DNA from: WTFY01 sp965220895
GTDB taxonomy: Bacteria > Pseudomonadota > Gammaproteobacteria > UBA4575
Reading direction: 5' to 3'
Length of the DNA: 64,000 bases
NCBI GenBank assembly: GCA_965220895.1
Contig: OZ244850.1
Coordinates: 248,001 to 312,000, forward strand
Below the pieces are notes generated by a model, which had not been told where the DNA came from, did no database searches, and worked only from the letters and a program-made list of their open reading frames with translations. Shown piece by piece: positions 52,812-61,244 of the stretch (position 1 is the first letter of the stretch; each line of letters begins with the position of its first letter). The position numbers were made by a program, and so were the translations under genes.

Positions 52812-53984
52812 TTAGGCAGACTTCTTCTTGTCGGCTGACTTGCCCTTGCGAAGGTCTTCCTCTTTTTCGCGCACCAGTGGAATGACCTTTTCACCAAATT
52901 GCCGCAGTTCCCAGTCATAATGCAGGTACCCGGTGAGGATGACTTTGATGCCCAGCTGCTTGAGCTCTATGATCCGGTCCGCCACGGATTCCGGTGTGCC
53001 AATCAGTCCAGTCTTGAAGCCGTCGTTGTACTGAATCAGGTCTTCGAAGGTGGAGTTCGTCCACATGCCCTCGCCTTCCTTGGATGAGCGACCTGCCTGC
53101 TTGACGGCCTCCCCGTAACTTTTCACGGCCTGGACATCCGCGTTCATGATAATGTCCCGCAGCGTGTCAGCCGCCTCTTCCATGGTGTCACGGACGATGC
53201 AAAACCCGCTGCATCCGAACTTGACCTCGGCCGGGTCACGGCCGGATTCCACGGCTGCGGCCTTCGAATCCTCGATAATTTCCCGGAAGCCCTTGTTGGT
53301 GTTGCCATTCATGAACAGCACGTCGGCTACATGACCTGCCATTCTCCTCGCATCCTTGGAGTTGCCGCCCTGAAAGACCACGATGCGGTGCAGCGGCTTG
53401 GGCAGCATGGGCACGCCGTTGATCTGGTAGAAGTCGCCGTAGAAGGTGAACGTGTCCTGCGTCCACATGCCCTTCAGCACGCGGATAAACTCTTCGGACC
53501 GGCGGTAGCGTTCGGTATGCTCAAGCCAGGGCAGTCCGTAGCCCGTGTATTCTTCCTTGAACCATCCGCTGGCAATGTTGATCGACGTCCTGCCCTGGGC
53601 GCAGCAGTCCAGCGAGGCCTGCATCTTTGCGACGATGGCAGGGTGCCACAGGCCCGGATGGCAGGCCGTGATGACTTCCAGGGTCTGGGTATGCTGCAAG
53701 ACGGCATTGGCCACCGTGAATGCTTCCAGCTGATGATCGGCACCGTAGCCTGCCAACCACCGGGTTTGTGCAAGCCCCATGGCGAACCCGGAAGCCTCTG
53801 CATCCTGGGCATAGCGGATATTCGCTTGCGGCGACCAGTCCGTCTCCATGGGCAGATTGGTAATGAGCTGGCCTCCTGAGACGTTCGGCAGCCAGTAGGC
53901 GAACTCGACCCGGTCCGACTCCACCCACGCCGAGGGCTTCAGTGGATTCTCGGCATTTGCCAGCAGTTCTGGGTATTTCGCCAT
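52812..53984 (-). CDS. sfnG: FMNH2-dependent dimethylsulfone monooxygenase
   Basis: This 390-residue protein belongs to the bacterial luciferase family and matches SfnG, which converts dimethylsulfone to methanesulfinate and formaldehyde using FMNH2 and oxygen. Close matches are FAYWLPNVSGGQLITNL, AGYGADHQLEAFT, SGWFKEEYTGYGLPWLEHTERYRRSEEFIR, KPLHRIVVFQGGNSKDARRMAG and NSTFEDLIQYNDGFKTGLIGTPE. It follows ribBA, which makes flavin precursor. No FMN reductase gene is next to it. The alkanesulfonate enzyme SsuD is related, but the pattern fits SfnG better. Confidence 0.92.
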   Translation of the reverse strand: MAKYPELLANAENPLKPSAWVESDRVEFAYWLPNVSGGQLITNLPMETDWSPQANIRYAQDAEASGFAMGLAQTRWLAGYGADHQLEAFTVANAVLQHTQTLEVITACHPGLWHPAIVAKMQASLDCCAQGRTSINIASGWFKEEYTGYGLPWLEHTERYRRSEEFIRVLKGMWTQDTFTFYGDFYQINGVPMLPKPLHRIVVFQGGNSKDARRMAGHVADVLFMNGNTNKGFREIIEDSKAAAVESGRDPAEVKFGCSGFCIVRDTMEEAADTLRDIIMNADVQAVKSYGEAVKQAGRSSKEGEGMWTNSTFEDLIQYNDGFKTGLIGTPESVADRIIELKQLGIKVILTGYLHYDWELRQFGEKVIPLVREKEEDLRKGKSADKKKSA

Positions 53985-54143
53985 ATCTCAACGCGTGTCC
54001 GAATAAATGCGCCCGTGCAATGGATCGTAGCGGGTGGGCAATGGGGACAGTGTTTCTGGAATCGAAACCGGCGGTCGAAAGGGGCCTGCATCTGTTGCAG
54101 CCTGCTCCAGGATACCTCAGCAATCTCCCGTTTCGCTGCCAGC

Positions 54144-55382
54144 CTATTCCTTTGTGTCCATGGTCATGATGTGGCCCAGTTTCTCCTGTTTGGCCTTCAG
54201 GTATTTTTTGCGAAACTGGTTGTTGGTGTACGTCAGAATCGGGATTCGCCGCACCAGCTTGATGCCGAAATTCTCAATCCAGCTGCACTTGTTCGGGTTG
54301 TTGGTCAGCAACTGGACGCGCTTGATGTGCAGTGCATGCAGGATGTGCGCGGCCACGGAATGATCCCTCTCGTCGGCATCGAAACCCAGGGCCCGGTTCG
54401 CCTGCACCGTATCGAAACCGCACTCTTGCAGTGAATACGCTTTCAGCTTGTTGACCAGGCCGATCCCCCGGCCCTCTTCACGCATGTACAGTACCACCCC
54501 GGCATCATGCTCCTGGACCACTTTCATGGCCGTTTGGATCTGGTCACCGCAGTCACACCGTGCTGATCCGAAGACATCGCCGGTCAGGCACTCGGAGTGA
54601 ATCCTCACCAGCACATCGTCCTCCTCATCCCAGGAGCCCTTGACCAGGGCCAGGTGTTCCCTGCCCGTCAGGTTGTCACGAAATGCGATCAGTTCAAACT
54701 CGCCCCAGCGGGTGGGAAGCTGAACGGTGACCACGCGCTCGACCCGCGACTCGAAACGAAGCTTGTAACGGATCAGGTCCTTGATCGCGATGATCTTCAG
54801 GGAGAACCGCTCGGCGATCTCCAGCAGGTCAGGCAGCCGGGCCATCGAACCGTCTTCCTTCAGGATTTCGCACAGCACGCCGGCCTTGCGCAGGCCAGCC
54901 AGCCCCATCAGGTCAACGGCAGCTTCGGTATGCCCTTCGCGCTGGAACACCCCACCATCGACTGCACGAAGCGGAAAGACATGCCCCGGGCGCGAGAAGT
55001 CTTCCTGGGTGATGTTCGAGTCGGCCAGCGCCTTCACGGTCTTTGCACGATCGGCGGTCGATATGCCCGTGGTCGTACCGTGCTTGAAATCCACGGAAAC
55101 CGTGAACGAGGTCGTGTGCAGCGAGTCGTTCTCGCCCTGGGGGACCATCAGATTCAGGCCGATCTCTTCTGCGCGCTGCTCCGTGACCGCAGCACAGATC
55201 AAGCCGCGCCCCTCGGTGGCCATGAAATTGATCATATCCGGGGTACACTTGTCCGCCGCTCCGACGAAATCGCCCTCGTTCTCGCGGTTATCGTCATCCA
55301 CCACGATCACGACATTGCCGCGGCGCAACTCGACCAGTGCTTCCGGTATGGTGCTGAACTTGATGGGCTCGCTAGTTGACAT
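54144..55382 (-). CDS. ribBA: Bifunctional DHBP synthase/GTP cyclohydrolase II
   Basis: This 412-residue protein performs both first branches of riboflavin synthesis. The N-terminal half is 3,4-dihydroxy-2-butanone-4-phosphate synthase (VVDDDNRENEGDFV, TSFTVSVDFKHGTTTGIS). The C-terminal half is GTP cyclohydrolase II with a complete zinc site (SECLTGDVFGSARCDCGDQ), REEGRGIGLVNKLKAY and ADERDHSVAAHIL. Many RibBA proteins have a degenerate second half; this one looks intact. sfnG follows 159 bp downstream. I see no FMN riboswitch in the 206-bp leader. Confidence 0.95.
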   Translation of the reverse strand: MSTSEPIKFSTIPEALVELRRGNVVIVVDDDNRENEGDFVGAADKCTPDMINFMATEGRGLICAAVTEQRAEEIGLNLMVPQGENDSLHTTSFTVSVDFKHGTTTGISTADRAKTVKALADSNITQEDFSRPGHVFPLRAVDGGVFQREGHTEAAVDLMGLAGLRKAGVLCEILKEDGSMARLPDLLEIAERFSLKIIAIKDLIRYKLRFESRVERVVTVQLPTRWGEFELIAFRDNLTGREHLALVKGSWDEEDDVLVRIHSECLTGDVFGSARCDCGDQIQTAMKVVQEHDAGVVLYMREEGRGIGLVNKLKAYSLQECGFDTVQANRALGFDADERDHSVAAHILHALHIKRVQLLTNNPNKCSWIENFGIKLVRRIPILTYTNNQFRKKYLKAKQEKLGHIMTMDTKE

Positions 55383-55588
55383 GATCGGTATCCCTCATTC
55401 TCTCCCCCTTGTACTGTGCATCCGGCATCCGCATCTTAATCAAATCCCCTTCCCCTCGGCCATATCCACAATTTCCCGATACAGGCTTCCTGTTCGGGTA
55501 CAGCATGCCTGCAGACTGCGCTGCCTGCACATCCAGGGGGCGATTATAGCCGTACACCTTGCAACATTGTATCAAAAGACTGCCTGCC

Positions 55589-56371
55589 TCATGGCGCATC
55601 GGTCAAACGGTGCCCGGTCCTGTAAAGCAGACGCATAGCTGCAGCCGACACGGCAAAACATAATACGAGAAAGGGACCGGCAGGAAGATCGGCGACGGCC
55701 GATATCAGGATGGCAGCAACCACAGAAACCACACCACTCGTGTAGGCACGCCCAAGGGCATACCCCTTGCCCTTGCGCGCGGCAAGTGCCGGAAGGATGA
55801 GACTTGCGAACACCACGTAGACGCCGACGAGCTGAACCGAGGAGGTAATGACAAGCGCGAACAGGACAAAGAAGCCAGTACCGGTGCGAAGGCGTGGGGA
55901 GACAGACCATGCGATGGCAAAAAAGAGGTAGACCGGCAGGAAGGTAGCCAAGTCAGCCCAGGAGATAAACAGGATCTGGCCGGAGAGCACTTCACTCAGT
56001 GCTTTTCCGCCATGCGGGTCGTTGGCAAGAACAAGCAGACCGGCCGAGGCCGCGACGATAAAACTGCTCCCGATCACCGCTTCCTGCTCATCAGGTGACA
56101 CACGCTCGATCCAGCGGAAAAACAGCGCGACCGCAATACCGGCACCGAAAATTACCCCCTGGTGCACGAGAGAAACCGGCTCCTCAAGCCAAAGGCCGAG
56201 CAGGATAATGGCAAGTCCGACAACTTGCGCAGTGGCCAGGTCGATAAATACGATACCCCGCTTCAGGACTTCAATCCCGAGCGGTGCGTGGGCTGCCGTG
56301 ACGATGATCCCGGCGACCAGCCCGGGCGCCAGGATGTCCAGCAAACTAGGGTCGATCGTGGACTCCCTCAA
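55589..56371 (-). CDS. Metal ABC transporter permease (ZnuB-like)
   Basis: This 260-residue protein has about eight hydrophobic segments and matches the ABC-3 permease family for zinc or manganese. APLGIEVLKRGIVFIDLATAQVVGLAI is the conserved start, followed by EAVIGSSFIVAASAGLLV and VGVYVVFASLILPALAA. It starts at a TTG (56371) inside the binding-protein gene, overlapping it by 26 bp. No ATG retains the first membrane segment. No ATPase gene (znuC) is adjacent, which is unusual. Confidence 0.86.
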   Translation of the reverse strand: MRESTIDPSLLDILAPGLVAGIIVTAAHAPLGIEVLKRGIVFIDLATAQVVGLAIILLGLWLEEPVSLVHQGVIFGAGIAVALFFRWIERVSPDEQEAVIGSSFIVAASAGLLVLANDPHGGKALSEVLSGQILFISWADLATFLPVYLFFAIAWSVSPRLRTGTGFFVLFALVITSSVQLVGVYVVFASLILPALAARKGKGYALGRAYTSGVVSVVAAILISAVADLPAGPFLVLCFAVSAAAMRLLYRTGHRLTDAP

Positions 56372-57266
56372 GCAGGGTCAATGTGACATCGAACAGGGAG
56401 AAAAGGTCATGCGCCTCCGGGTGCCCGCCGACGGTAAACGGCAACTCCACCACGGGGATTGCAGCTTTCTTGGAAAGCCAGTTCGAGGCATCCACAGGCT
56501 CGAAGGGTGCGCGGATGATGATCTTCGCTTCGCTGTTTCGCGCCGACTCTAAAACCTGTGCAAGGTGCGGTGCAGCCGGCGGAATACCAGAGATCTGCTC
56601 CAGCACTGCCACCCGTTCCAGCCCCGACCAGTTCAGCAGGTAAGGCCATGCCTTGTGGTAAACGATCACTTTCATGCCATCCAGACGTTCCGTGCGCTCA
56701 CGCCACCCGGCCATGGCATCGCTCCAGCGGGCCTGGAAGGAAGCAAGGCGGTCATGGTAGGCGTCGGCATTCGAGGGATCCATGTGCACCAGACGTTGGG
56801 TCAGCACTTCCGCGAGGATCATGATATTCCGGGGGTCGAGATGGACATGCGGATTCCCGCCCGGGTGAATATCCCCCAGGCTTCGGTCGATGACTTCGGG
56901 CCTTTCCAGCACCTCCACATGGTCGGCGGCCATGATATGCCCCGGCTGACCCGGCTGGACGTTATTCCTGGCACCCCTTTGCAACAGGATCGGCAACCAG
57001 CCCACTTCAAGTTCTGCACCGGAACAGAACAAAATGTCAGCACGGCGCACCTTCGCGAGCAGGCTGGGGCGGGCACGTATGTAATGTGCATCCTGTCGCC
57101 CATGGGTAGCCGAGTGAACGATGACATCGCTGCCGCCGATTTCCCTGGCGAGCGCTGCCCACTCGGGCTCGCAGGCCAGTACCTGGATCGGCGCCTGTGC
57201 TGCCGCTGGCAGGGGCATGCTTGCCCCGAACACCACGACCAGCAGTGCAATATACAAGGCTTTCAT
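56346..57266 (-). CDS. Metal ABC transporter substrate-binding protein (ZnuA-like)
   Basis: This 306-residue protein has a signal peptide (LYIALLVVVFGASMPLPAAAQA) and matches the ZnuA family. Metal-site features are the HYIRARPSLLAKVRRADILFCSGAELEVGWLP segment, GNPHVHLDPRNI with the histidine ligand, and HKAWPYLL with another. It lacks the long His/Asp-rich loop of typical ZnuA. The outer-membrane gene just upstream carries a His-rich stretch instead. It starts 3 bp after that gene. Confidence 0.9.
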   Translation of the reverse strand: MKALYIALLVVVFGASMPLPAAAQAPIQVLACEPEWAALAREIGGSDVIVHSATHGRQDAHYIRARPSLLAKVRRADILFCSGAELEVGWLPILLQRGARNNVQPGQPGHIMAADHVEVLERPEVIDRSLGDIHPGGNPHVHLDPRNIMILAEVLTQRLVHMDPSNADAYHDRLASFQARWSDAMAGWRERTERLDGMKVIVYHKAWPYLLNWSGLERVAVLEQISGIPPAAPHLAQVLESARNSEAKIIIRAPFEPVDASNWLSKKAAIPVVELPFTVGGHPEAHDLFSLFDVTLTLLEGVHDRP

Positions 57267-57269
57267 GGC

Positions 57270-58791
57270 CTAGAAGCTGTGGGCGCCGTGGGCGCCGAGG
57301 CTCATGATGTATTGCAGTATGAACTGGTCGTCGTCCTCCCGGGTGAGGGATTCCCGGTTGTACTGCAAGCGTATTCGGCTGAACTCGCTGTTGGTCCAGT
57401 CGATCATGGCGCTTATCGCCTCGGGATCGTGACTCAGTTCCGCGTCATCCGGTGTTGAAAGGTGCGAGTAGCGTGCACCCACCCTCCAGCGCGGCGAGAG
57501 TTTGTATACGGCCTGGGCATACCAGCCGTGGCTGTCGCCATTGAGCGATTCGGTGACGTCTTCCATGTGAGTCTCGCAAGTGGAGTGGTCCATCGGATCC
57601 GTGCACTCTTCATGTTCCTCCCGCAGCGTGTAGTCGCCCGATTCCTCGCGCCAGAAATACTCGCCCTGGAGGATCAGTTCACGGTCTCGCGCATTGCCGG
57701 TTGGCGCCCAGGTATGGCGAAAGTCGATGCCGTAGAGACGCGTGTCACCGGTGAACATGCCATCGGACAGGAACTCGGCGAAATCCATGTGTTCGTGTTC
57801 TTCCCCGGCATGGTCATCGTCATGCCCCTCTTCGTCGTCGTGTCCCTCTTCATCATGCCCCTCTTCGTCATGTCCATGCCCGTGCGCGTCGTCCTCTCCA
57901 TGGGCGTGGAGGTGCCCTCCGGCGCGGTTGCGGGCTTCGCCATCAAGAAAGTAACCTCCGATACGCCAGGCCGCGTTCGGGCCAATGTCGCCACCCAGCC
58001 GGGCAAAGGCGGACCATACCTCGCGACCGGACCGGGAGCCCCCGAAAGGCGTGTCATCGCCCCGGAAGATTCCCCCGCCGATCTCTTTATACAGATCACC
58101 TGGAAGTACGAGGGAAACCTCCAGACCATCGTCATTGTATGCACCGTCCAGGAATGCACGGTAAGGAAGGGGGCGGTCAGTGAAATCGTCTGCGTGCGCA
58201 TGCAACTCGTTCAAGTAACCCAATGTCCAGAGTGCCCGACCGGCCTTGACCCGAAGACCATCCGGCAACCCTGCACCGGGCAGGGTCTGGATATTAGGCT
58301 TCTTCCAACTCAAGCTCAAGCGGCTCACCCGGATGCACGCCGAGACCGAGCGTGAGGTTGCCGAAGAACTTGTCATCGATGTTGCTGGAAACCGTGATCT
58401 CGCTGTGACCGAGTCCGAGACCCTCGACCGGTCGCTCGGATTCGTGGCCAAACCTGAAACCCTGGATTTCAGAATGTTCCTCGGAAAACTCAGTGTACAT
58501 GGCATTCAGAACGACCCCGATGGCCGGGTTGAAGCTGTTGTCACGAGCCTGTCCCGACATCGCCGCAGTCATGGGAGCTTTGCGGTCCGGACTTTGTGCT
58601 TCGGCCTTGATCGCAGCAAGCTGGGCTTCAAGCGCTGCGATGCGCTTTTCGTACTCCTGTTTCAAGGTGCTGATCTGTGCCGCCAGCTCTTCTGTGGTCA
58701 GCGGCTCCTGTTGTGCGTGGACTGTTGAGGCCACTATCCAAACTGACAAACCCATCACCGCCGCGCAAACTAATCTCACTATTCCATGCAT
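57270..58791 (-). pseudogene. Zinc-associated outer-membrane porin-like gene with a frameshift
   Basis: Two frames join into one protein. The 5' part (from ATG 58791) has a signal peptide (LVCAAVMGLSVWIVASTVHA), a coiled coil (TLKQEYEKRIAALEAQL) and barrel start NSFNPAIGVVLNAMYTEF, and ends EPLELELEEA at a TAA (58294-58296). The 3' part continues in another frame with IQTLPGAGLPDGLRVKAGRALW and YLNELHAHADDF, then a His/Asp/Glu stretch with many HD and HE pairs, then barrel strands. Removing one base near 58294 restores EAYIQTLPG. It is the first gene of the zinc-uptake operon. Confidence 0.8.
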
Positions 58792-58841
58792 GCTAGTCCT
58801 CCCGCATCTCCCGGTACTCATGAAACACCGTTCAGTGTAAT

Positions 58842-58864
58842 ATTATGTTATATAATCACATTTA
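58842..58864. promoter_or_regulatory. Putative Zur box
   Basis: On the minus strand AAATGTGATTATATAACAT matches the E. coli Zur consensus AAATGTTATANTATAACAT at nearly every position; about 17 of 22 defined bases agree over the full 23-bp box. It lies about 50 bp upstream of the porin-like start codon, so zinc starvation probably induces the operon. Confidence 0.7.
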
Positions 58865-59060
58865 ATACGAGATAGTACCACACAACGTGTCCAGTCAAAG
58901 ACGGTATTGTCCTGCCCCGCGCCCGATCAAATCAAGGGGGCAGGCGGCTCTGTAATTTCGTAGAATACGGGTCCGAAATCATGCGTGGCCTGAACACCGG
59001 ATACTTTTCAAGACCGTGGATTCGATGCGTCATTGAGTCCGATGATGACAGACCACAGCC

Positions 59061-59537
59061 ATGAGCAAGATGAACCGTACACGCCGACAACTCCTACTTT
59101 TCCTAGCCCTTTCCCCTGCCCTGCCGGCATCCACCGTATCGCAGGCTCAAGACCGAAATGTCTGGTCCGTCAGACAGACCTACACAGCCCTCCAGGAAGA
59201 CCGGATCAGGCTGCTTGACATCCGAACCCCTAAAGAATGGCGCGAGACCGGCGTCGCACAGGGTGCCTGGCCGGTCAGCATGCATGACATGAAATTCACA
59301 GCGCGTTTGGGTGTCGTCCGTGAACTGGCCGAAAGCCGCCCCATCGCCCTGATCTGTGCAACGGGGAACCGGTCCGGGCTGGTCACACGTGCATTGCGCA
59401 TGGCCGGACACGATGATCTCATCGATGTTTCAGAGGGGATGCTTGGCTCCAGGGCCGGCGAGGGATGGATTCGCTCGGGCCTGCCGGTCGTTTCCATTGA
59501 TGATGCACTCGCAGTCATGCCCGGCGTGCTTTTGTGA
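59061..59537 (+). CDS. Exported rhodanese-domain protein
   Basis: This 158-residue protein has an N-terminal signal with a twin-arginine motif (NRTRRQLLLFLAL) and one rhodanese domain. The domain includes IRLLDIRTPKEWRETGVAQGAWPV, and the catalytic cysteine lies in LICATGNRSG. It probably handles persulfide or thiosulfate sulfur in the periplasm. The ATG at 59061 gives the best signal. A 9-bp hairpin terminator follows 34 bp later. It is near methylated-sulfur genes, but a link is only inferred. Confidence 0.88.
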   Translation: MSKMNRTRRQLLLFLALSPALPASTVSQAQDRNVWSVRQTYTALQEDRIRLLDIRTPKEWRETGVAQGAWPVSMHDMKFTARLGVVRELAESRPIALICATGNRSGLVTRALRMAGHDDLIDVSEGMLGSRAGEGWIRSGLPVVSIDDALAVMPGVLL

Positions 59538-59570
59538 AGCTATTTTTGAGACCAGCCAAGCTGAAACAGA

Positions 59571-59592
59571 AAAGCCGTCTTCCGACGGCTTT
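59571..59592. terminator. Bidirectional intrinsic terminator
   Basis: AAAGCCGTC and its complement form a 9-bp stem around TTCC. It ends the rhodanese gene on the plus strand. The minus-strand copy is followed by TTCTGTTT and ends the tRNA-fMet transcript. Confidence 0.7.
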
Positions 59593-59602
59593 GGGTTTGA
59601 CT

Positions 59603-59679
59603 TGGTAGCGGGGGCAGGATTTGAACCTGCGACCTTCGGGTTATGAGCCCGACGAGCTGCCAGACTGCTCCACCCCGCA
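59603..59679 (-). tRNA. Initiator tRNA-fMet (anticodon CAT)
   Basis: The minus strand folds as a 77-base tRNA with encoded CCA and anticodon CAT. The three GC pairs of the initiator anticodon stem (GGGCTCATAACCC) and the mismatch at positions 1 and 72 mark it as the initiator. Here the mismatch is U1/U72 rather than the C1/A72 of E. coli. It lies 126 bp downstream of nuoN. Confidence 0.96.
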
Positions 59680-59805
59680 TCAGGATGAGGAAGTGTACTG
59701 ATTCGGACAGTGCATCTCAAGTGTAAGCAACGGATGCTGACCTGCAAGAACCTCGGCTGTCAAACACGGTTGCAGGCTGGGTCCGGCCTGTCAGGACAGT
59801 CAATT

Positions 59806-61242
59806 TTAGCCCAGCACCTGCACGCAATAGTTGAGCAACGCATTCGGGAAAACGAACAGTGCGACCACCAACAGGCCGTTGACTGACAGCACGGCCTGGG
59901 CGAGCCCCGAGGGCTGAACCTGAAATACATCGTCCGCCTCATCGAAGTACATGTACTTCACCACGCGCAGGTAATAAAACGCTCCGACCACGGACATCAC
60001 GACGGCGAGTACAGCCACCCACAGCCAGCCATCGTACACGAGGCTTTGCAGGATATACAGCTTGGCATAAAAACCCACCGTCAGGGGCACGCCCGCCATG
60101 GAAAACATCAGCACCAGCATGATCAGGGCGAACCACGGGCTGGTTTTTGCCAGACCCTTCAGGTCCACAAGCTGGTCCATTTCCCGCTCACGGTCACCAA
60201 GCAGTATCAGCACACCGAAAGTCCCCGCAGCCATCAGCACGTAGATCACCGTGTAGAACAGGGCCGCCGCATAGCCGAAGTCGGTGCCCGGCAGGATCCC
60301 CAGCAGGATGAAGCCAATATGGGAGATGGCCGAATACGCCAGCATGCGTTTGATGTTGGTTTGCGCAATGGCAATCACGTTACCGAAGACCACGGACAAC
60401 ACCGTCAGTACCATCAGCATTTGCTGCCAGTCTGCGAGCAGCTCCTGCAGGCCATAGTTCAGCAGGCGGATGGCCATGACGAACGCGGCCAGTTTCGGCA
60501 TGGTCGCAATAAAAAGGGTGATGGCCGTGGGAGCCCCCTGGTAGACGTCCGGGACCCACATGTGGAAGGGGACCGCGCCGAACTTGAAGGCCAGGCCCAC
60601 TACGATAAAGGCCAGTGCAAATACCAGCGCAGCGCGATTGGCATCCGACTGCGCAAGGTAGGTATTGATCTCGGCGAGGTCCAGGCTGCCCGTCAGGCCG
60701 TACATGATGGACATGCCGTAGAGCAGCATGCCCGAGGCGATCGCACCGAGGACAAAATACTTGATGGCGGCTTCGGAGGCATCCCTGGAATCCCTCACGA
60801 ATGCCACCAGGGCGTACAGGCACAGGGACAACAGTTCCAGTCCCAGGTAGATCAAGACAAAATTGTGTGCCGAGGCCATCACCAGGGTCCCCAGGGTGGC
60901 GAACAGTCCCAGGGCATAAAACTCCGCGCTGAGACGGGCGCGCTGCTGCAGGTAGGGACGTGCATACATCATCACGGCGGCCACCGTCACACAGGCAAAC
61001 AGCTTGATCGCCTGGGCCAGCGGATCGTTCAGGTACATCCCCCCGAAGGCAAACGACTCGCTGGATGCAGACATGGAGTATGCCAGCACCGCAGTCGTGA
61101 TCAGTGCCACCAGACTCAGCACGTAGGCCAGTGTCTCGCCTGCCCTGCCGGAGTAGAGACCGATGAGCAACACCACCGAGGCGGCGGCCAGCATGAAGAC
61201 TTCGGGCAGGGCCAGGAGCACGTCAACATTCAGGCTTTCCAT
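59806..61242 (-). CDS. nuoN: NADH-quinone oxidoreductase subunit N
   Basis: This 478-residue membrane protein is the antiporter-like subunit N of complex I. VPFHMWVPDVYQGAPTAITLFIATMPKLAAFVMAIRLL is the family signature with the conserved lysine, and RMLAYSAISHIGFILLGI contributes the second proton-channel region. About 14 membrane segments span the length. It starts 2 bp after the nuoM stop and is the last nuo gene. Confidence 0.97.
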   Translation of the reverse strand: MESLNVDVLLALPEVFMLAAASVVLLIGLYSGRAGETLAYVLSLVALITTAVLAYSMSASSESFAFGGMYLNDPLAQAIKLFACVTVAAVMMYARPYLQQRARLSAEFYALGLFATLGTLVMASAHNFVLIYLGLELLSLCLYALVAFVRDSRDASEAAIKYFVLGAIASGMLLYGMSIMYGLTGSLDLAEINTYLAQSDANRAALVFALAFIVVGLAFKFGAVPFHMWVPDVYQGAPTAITLFIATMPKLAAFVMAIRLLNYGLQELLADWQQMLMVLTVLSVVFGNVIAIAQTNIKRMLAYSAISHIGFILLGILPGTDFGYAAALFYTVIYVLMAAGTFGVLILLGDREREMDQLVDLKGLAKTSPWFALIMLVLMFSMAGVPLTVGFYAKLYILQSLVYDGWLWVAVLAVVMSVVGAFYYLRVVKYMYFDEADDVFQVQPSGLAQAVLSVNGLLVVALFVFPNALLNYCVQVLG

Positions 61243-61244
61243 GA

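Noticed and set aside
55383..55588. FMN riboswitch upstream of ribBA
   Set aside because: The conserved RFN strings (GGGTGAAATTCCC-like and CCGGCGGT) are absent.
57462..58355. 297-codon open frame on the plus strand with hydrophobic stretches
   Set aside because: It is antisense to the His-rich porin; HDEE codons read in reverse give the apparent membrane segments.
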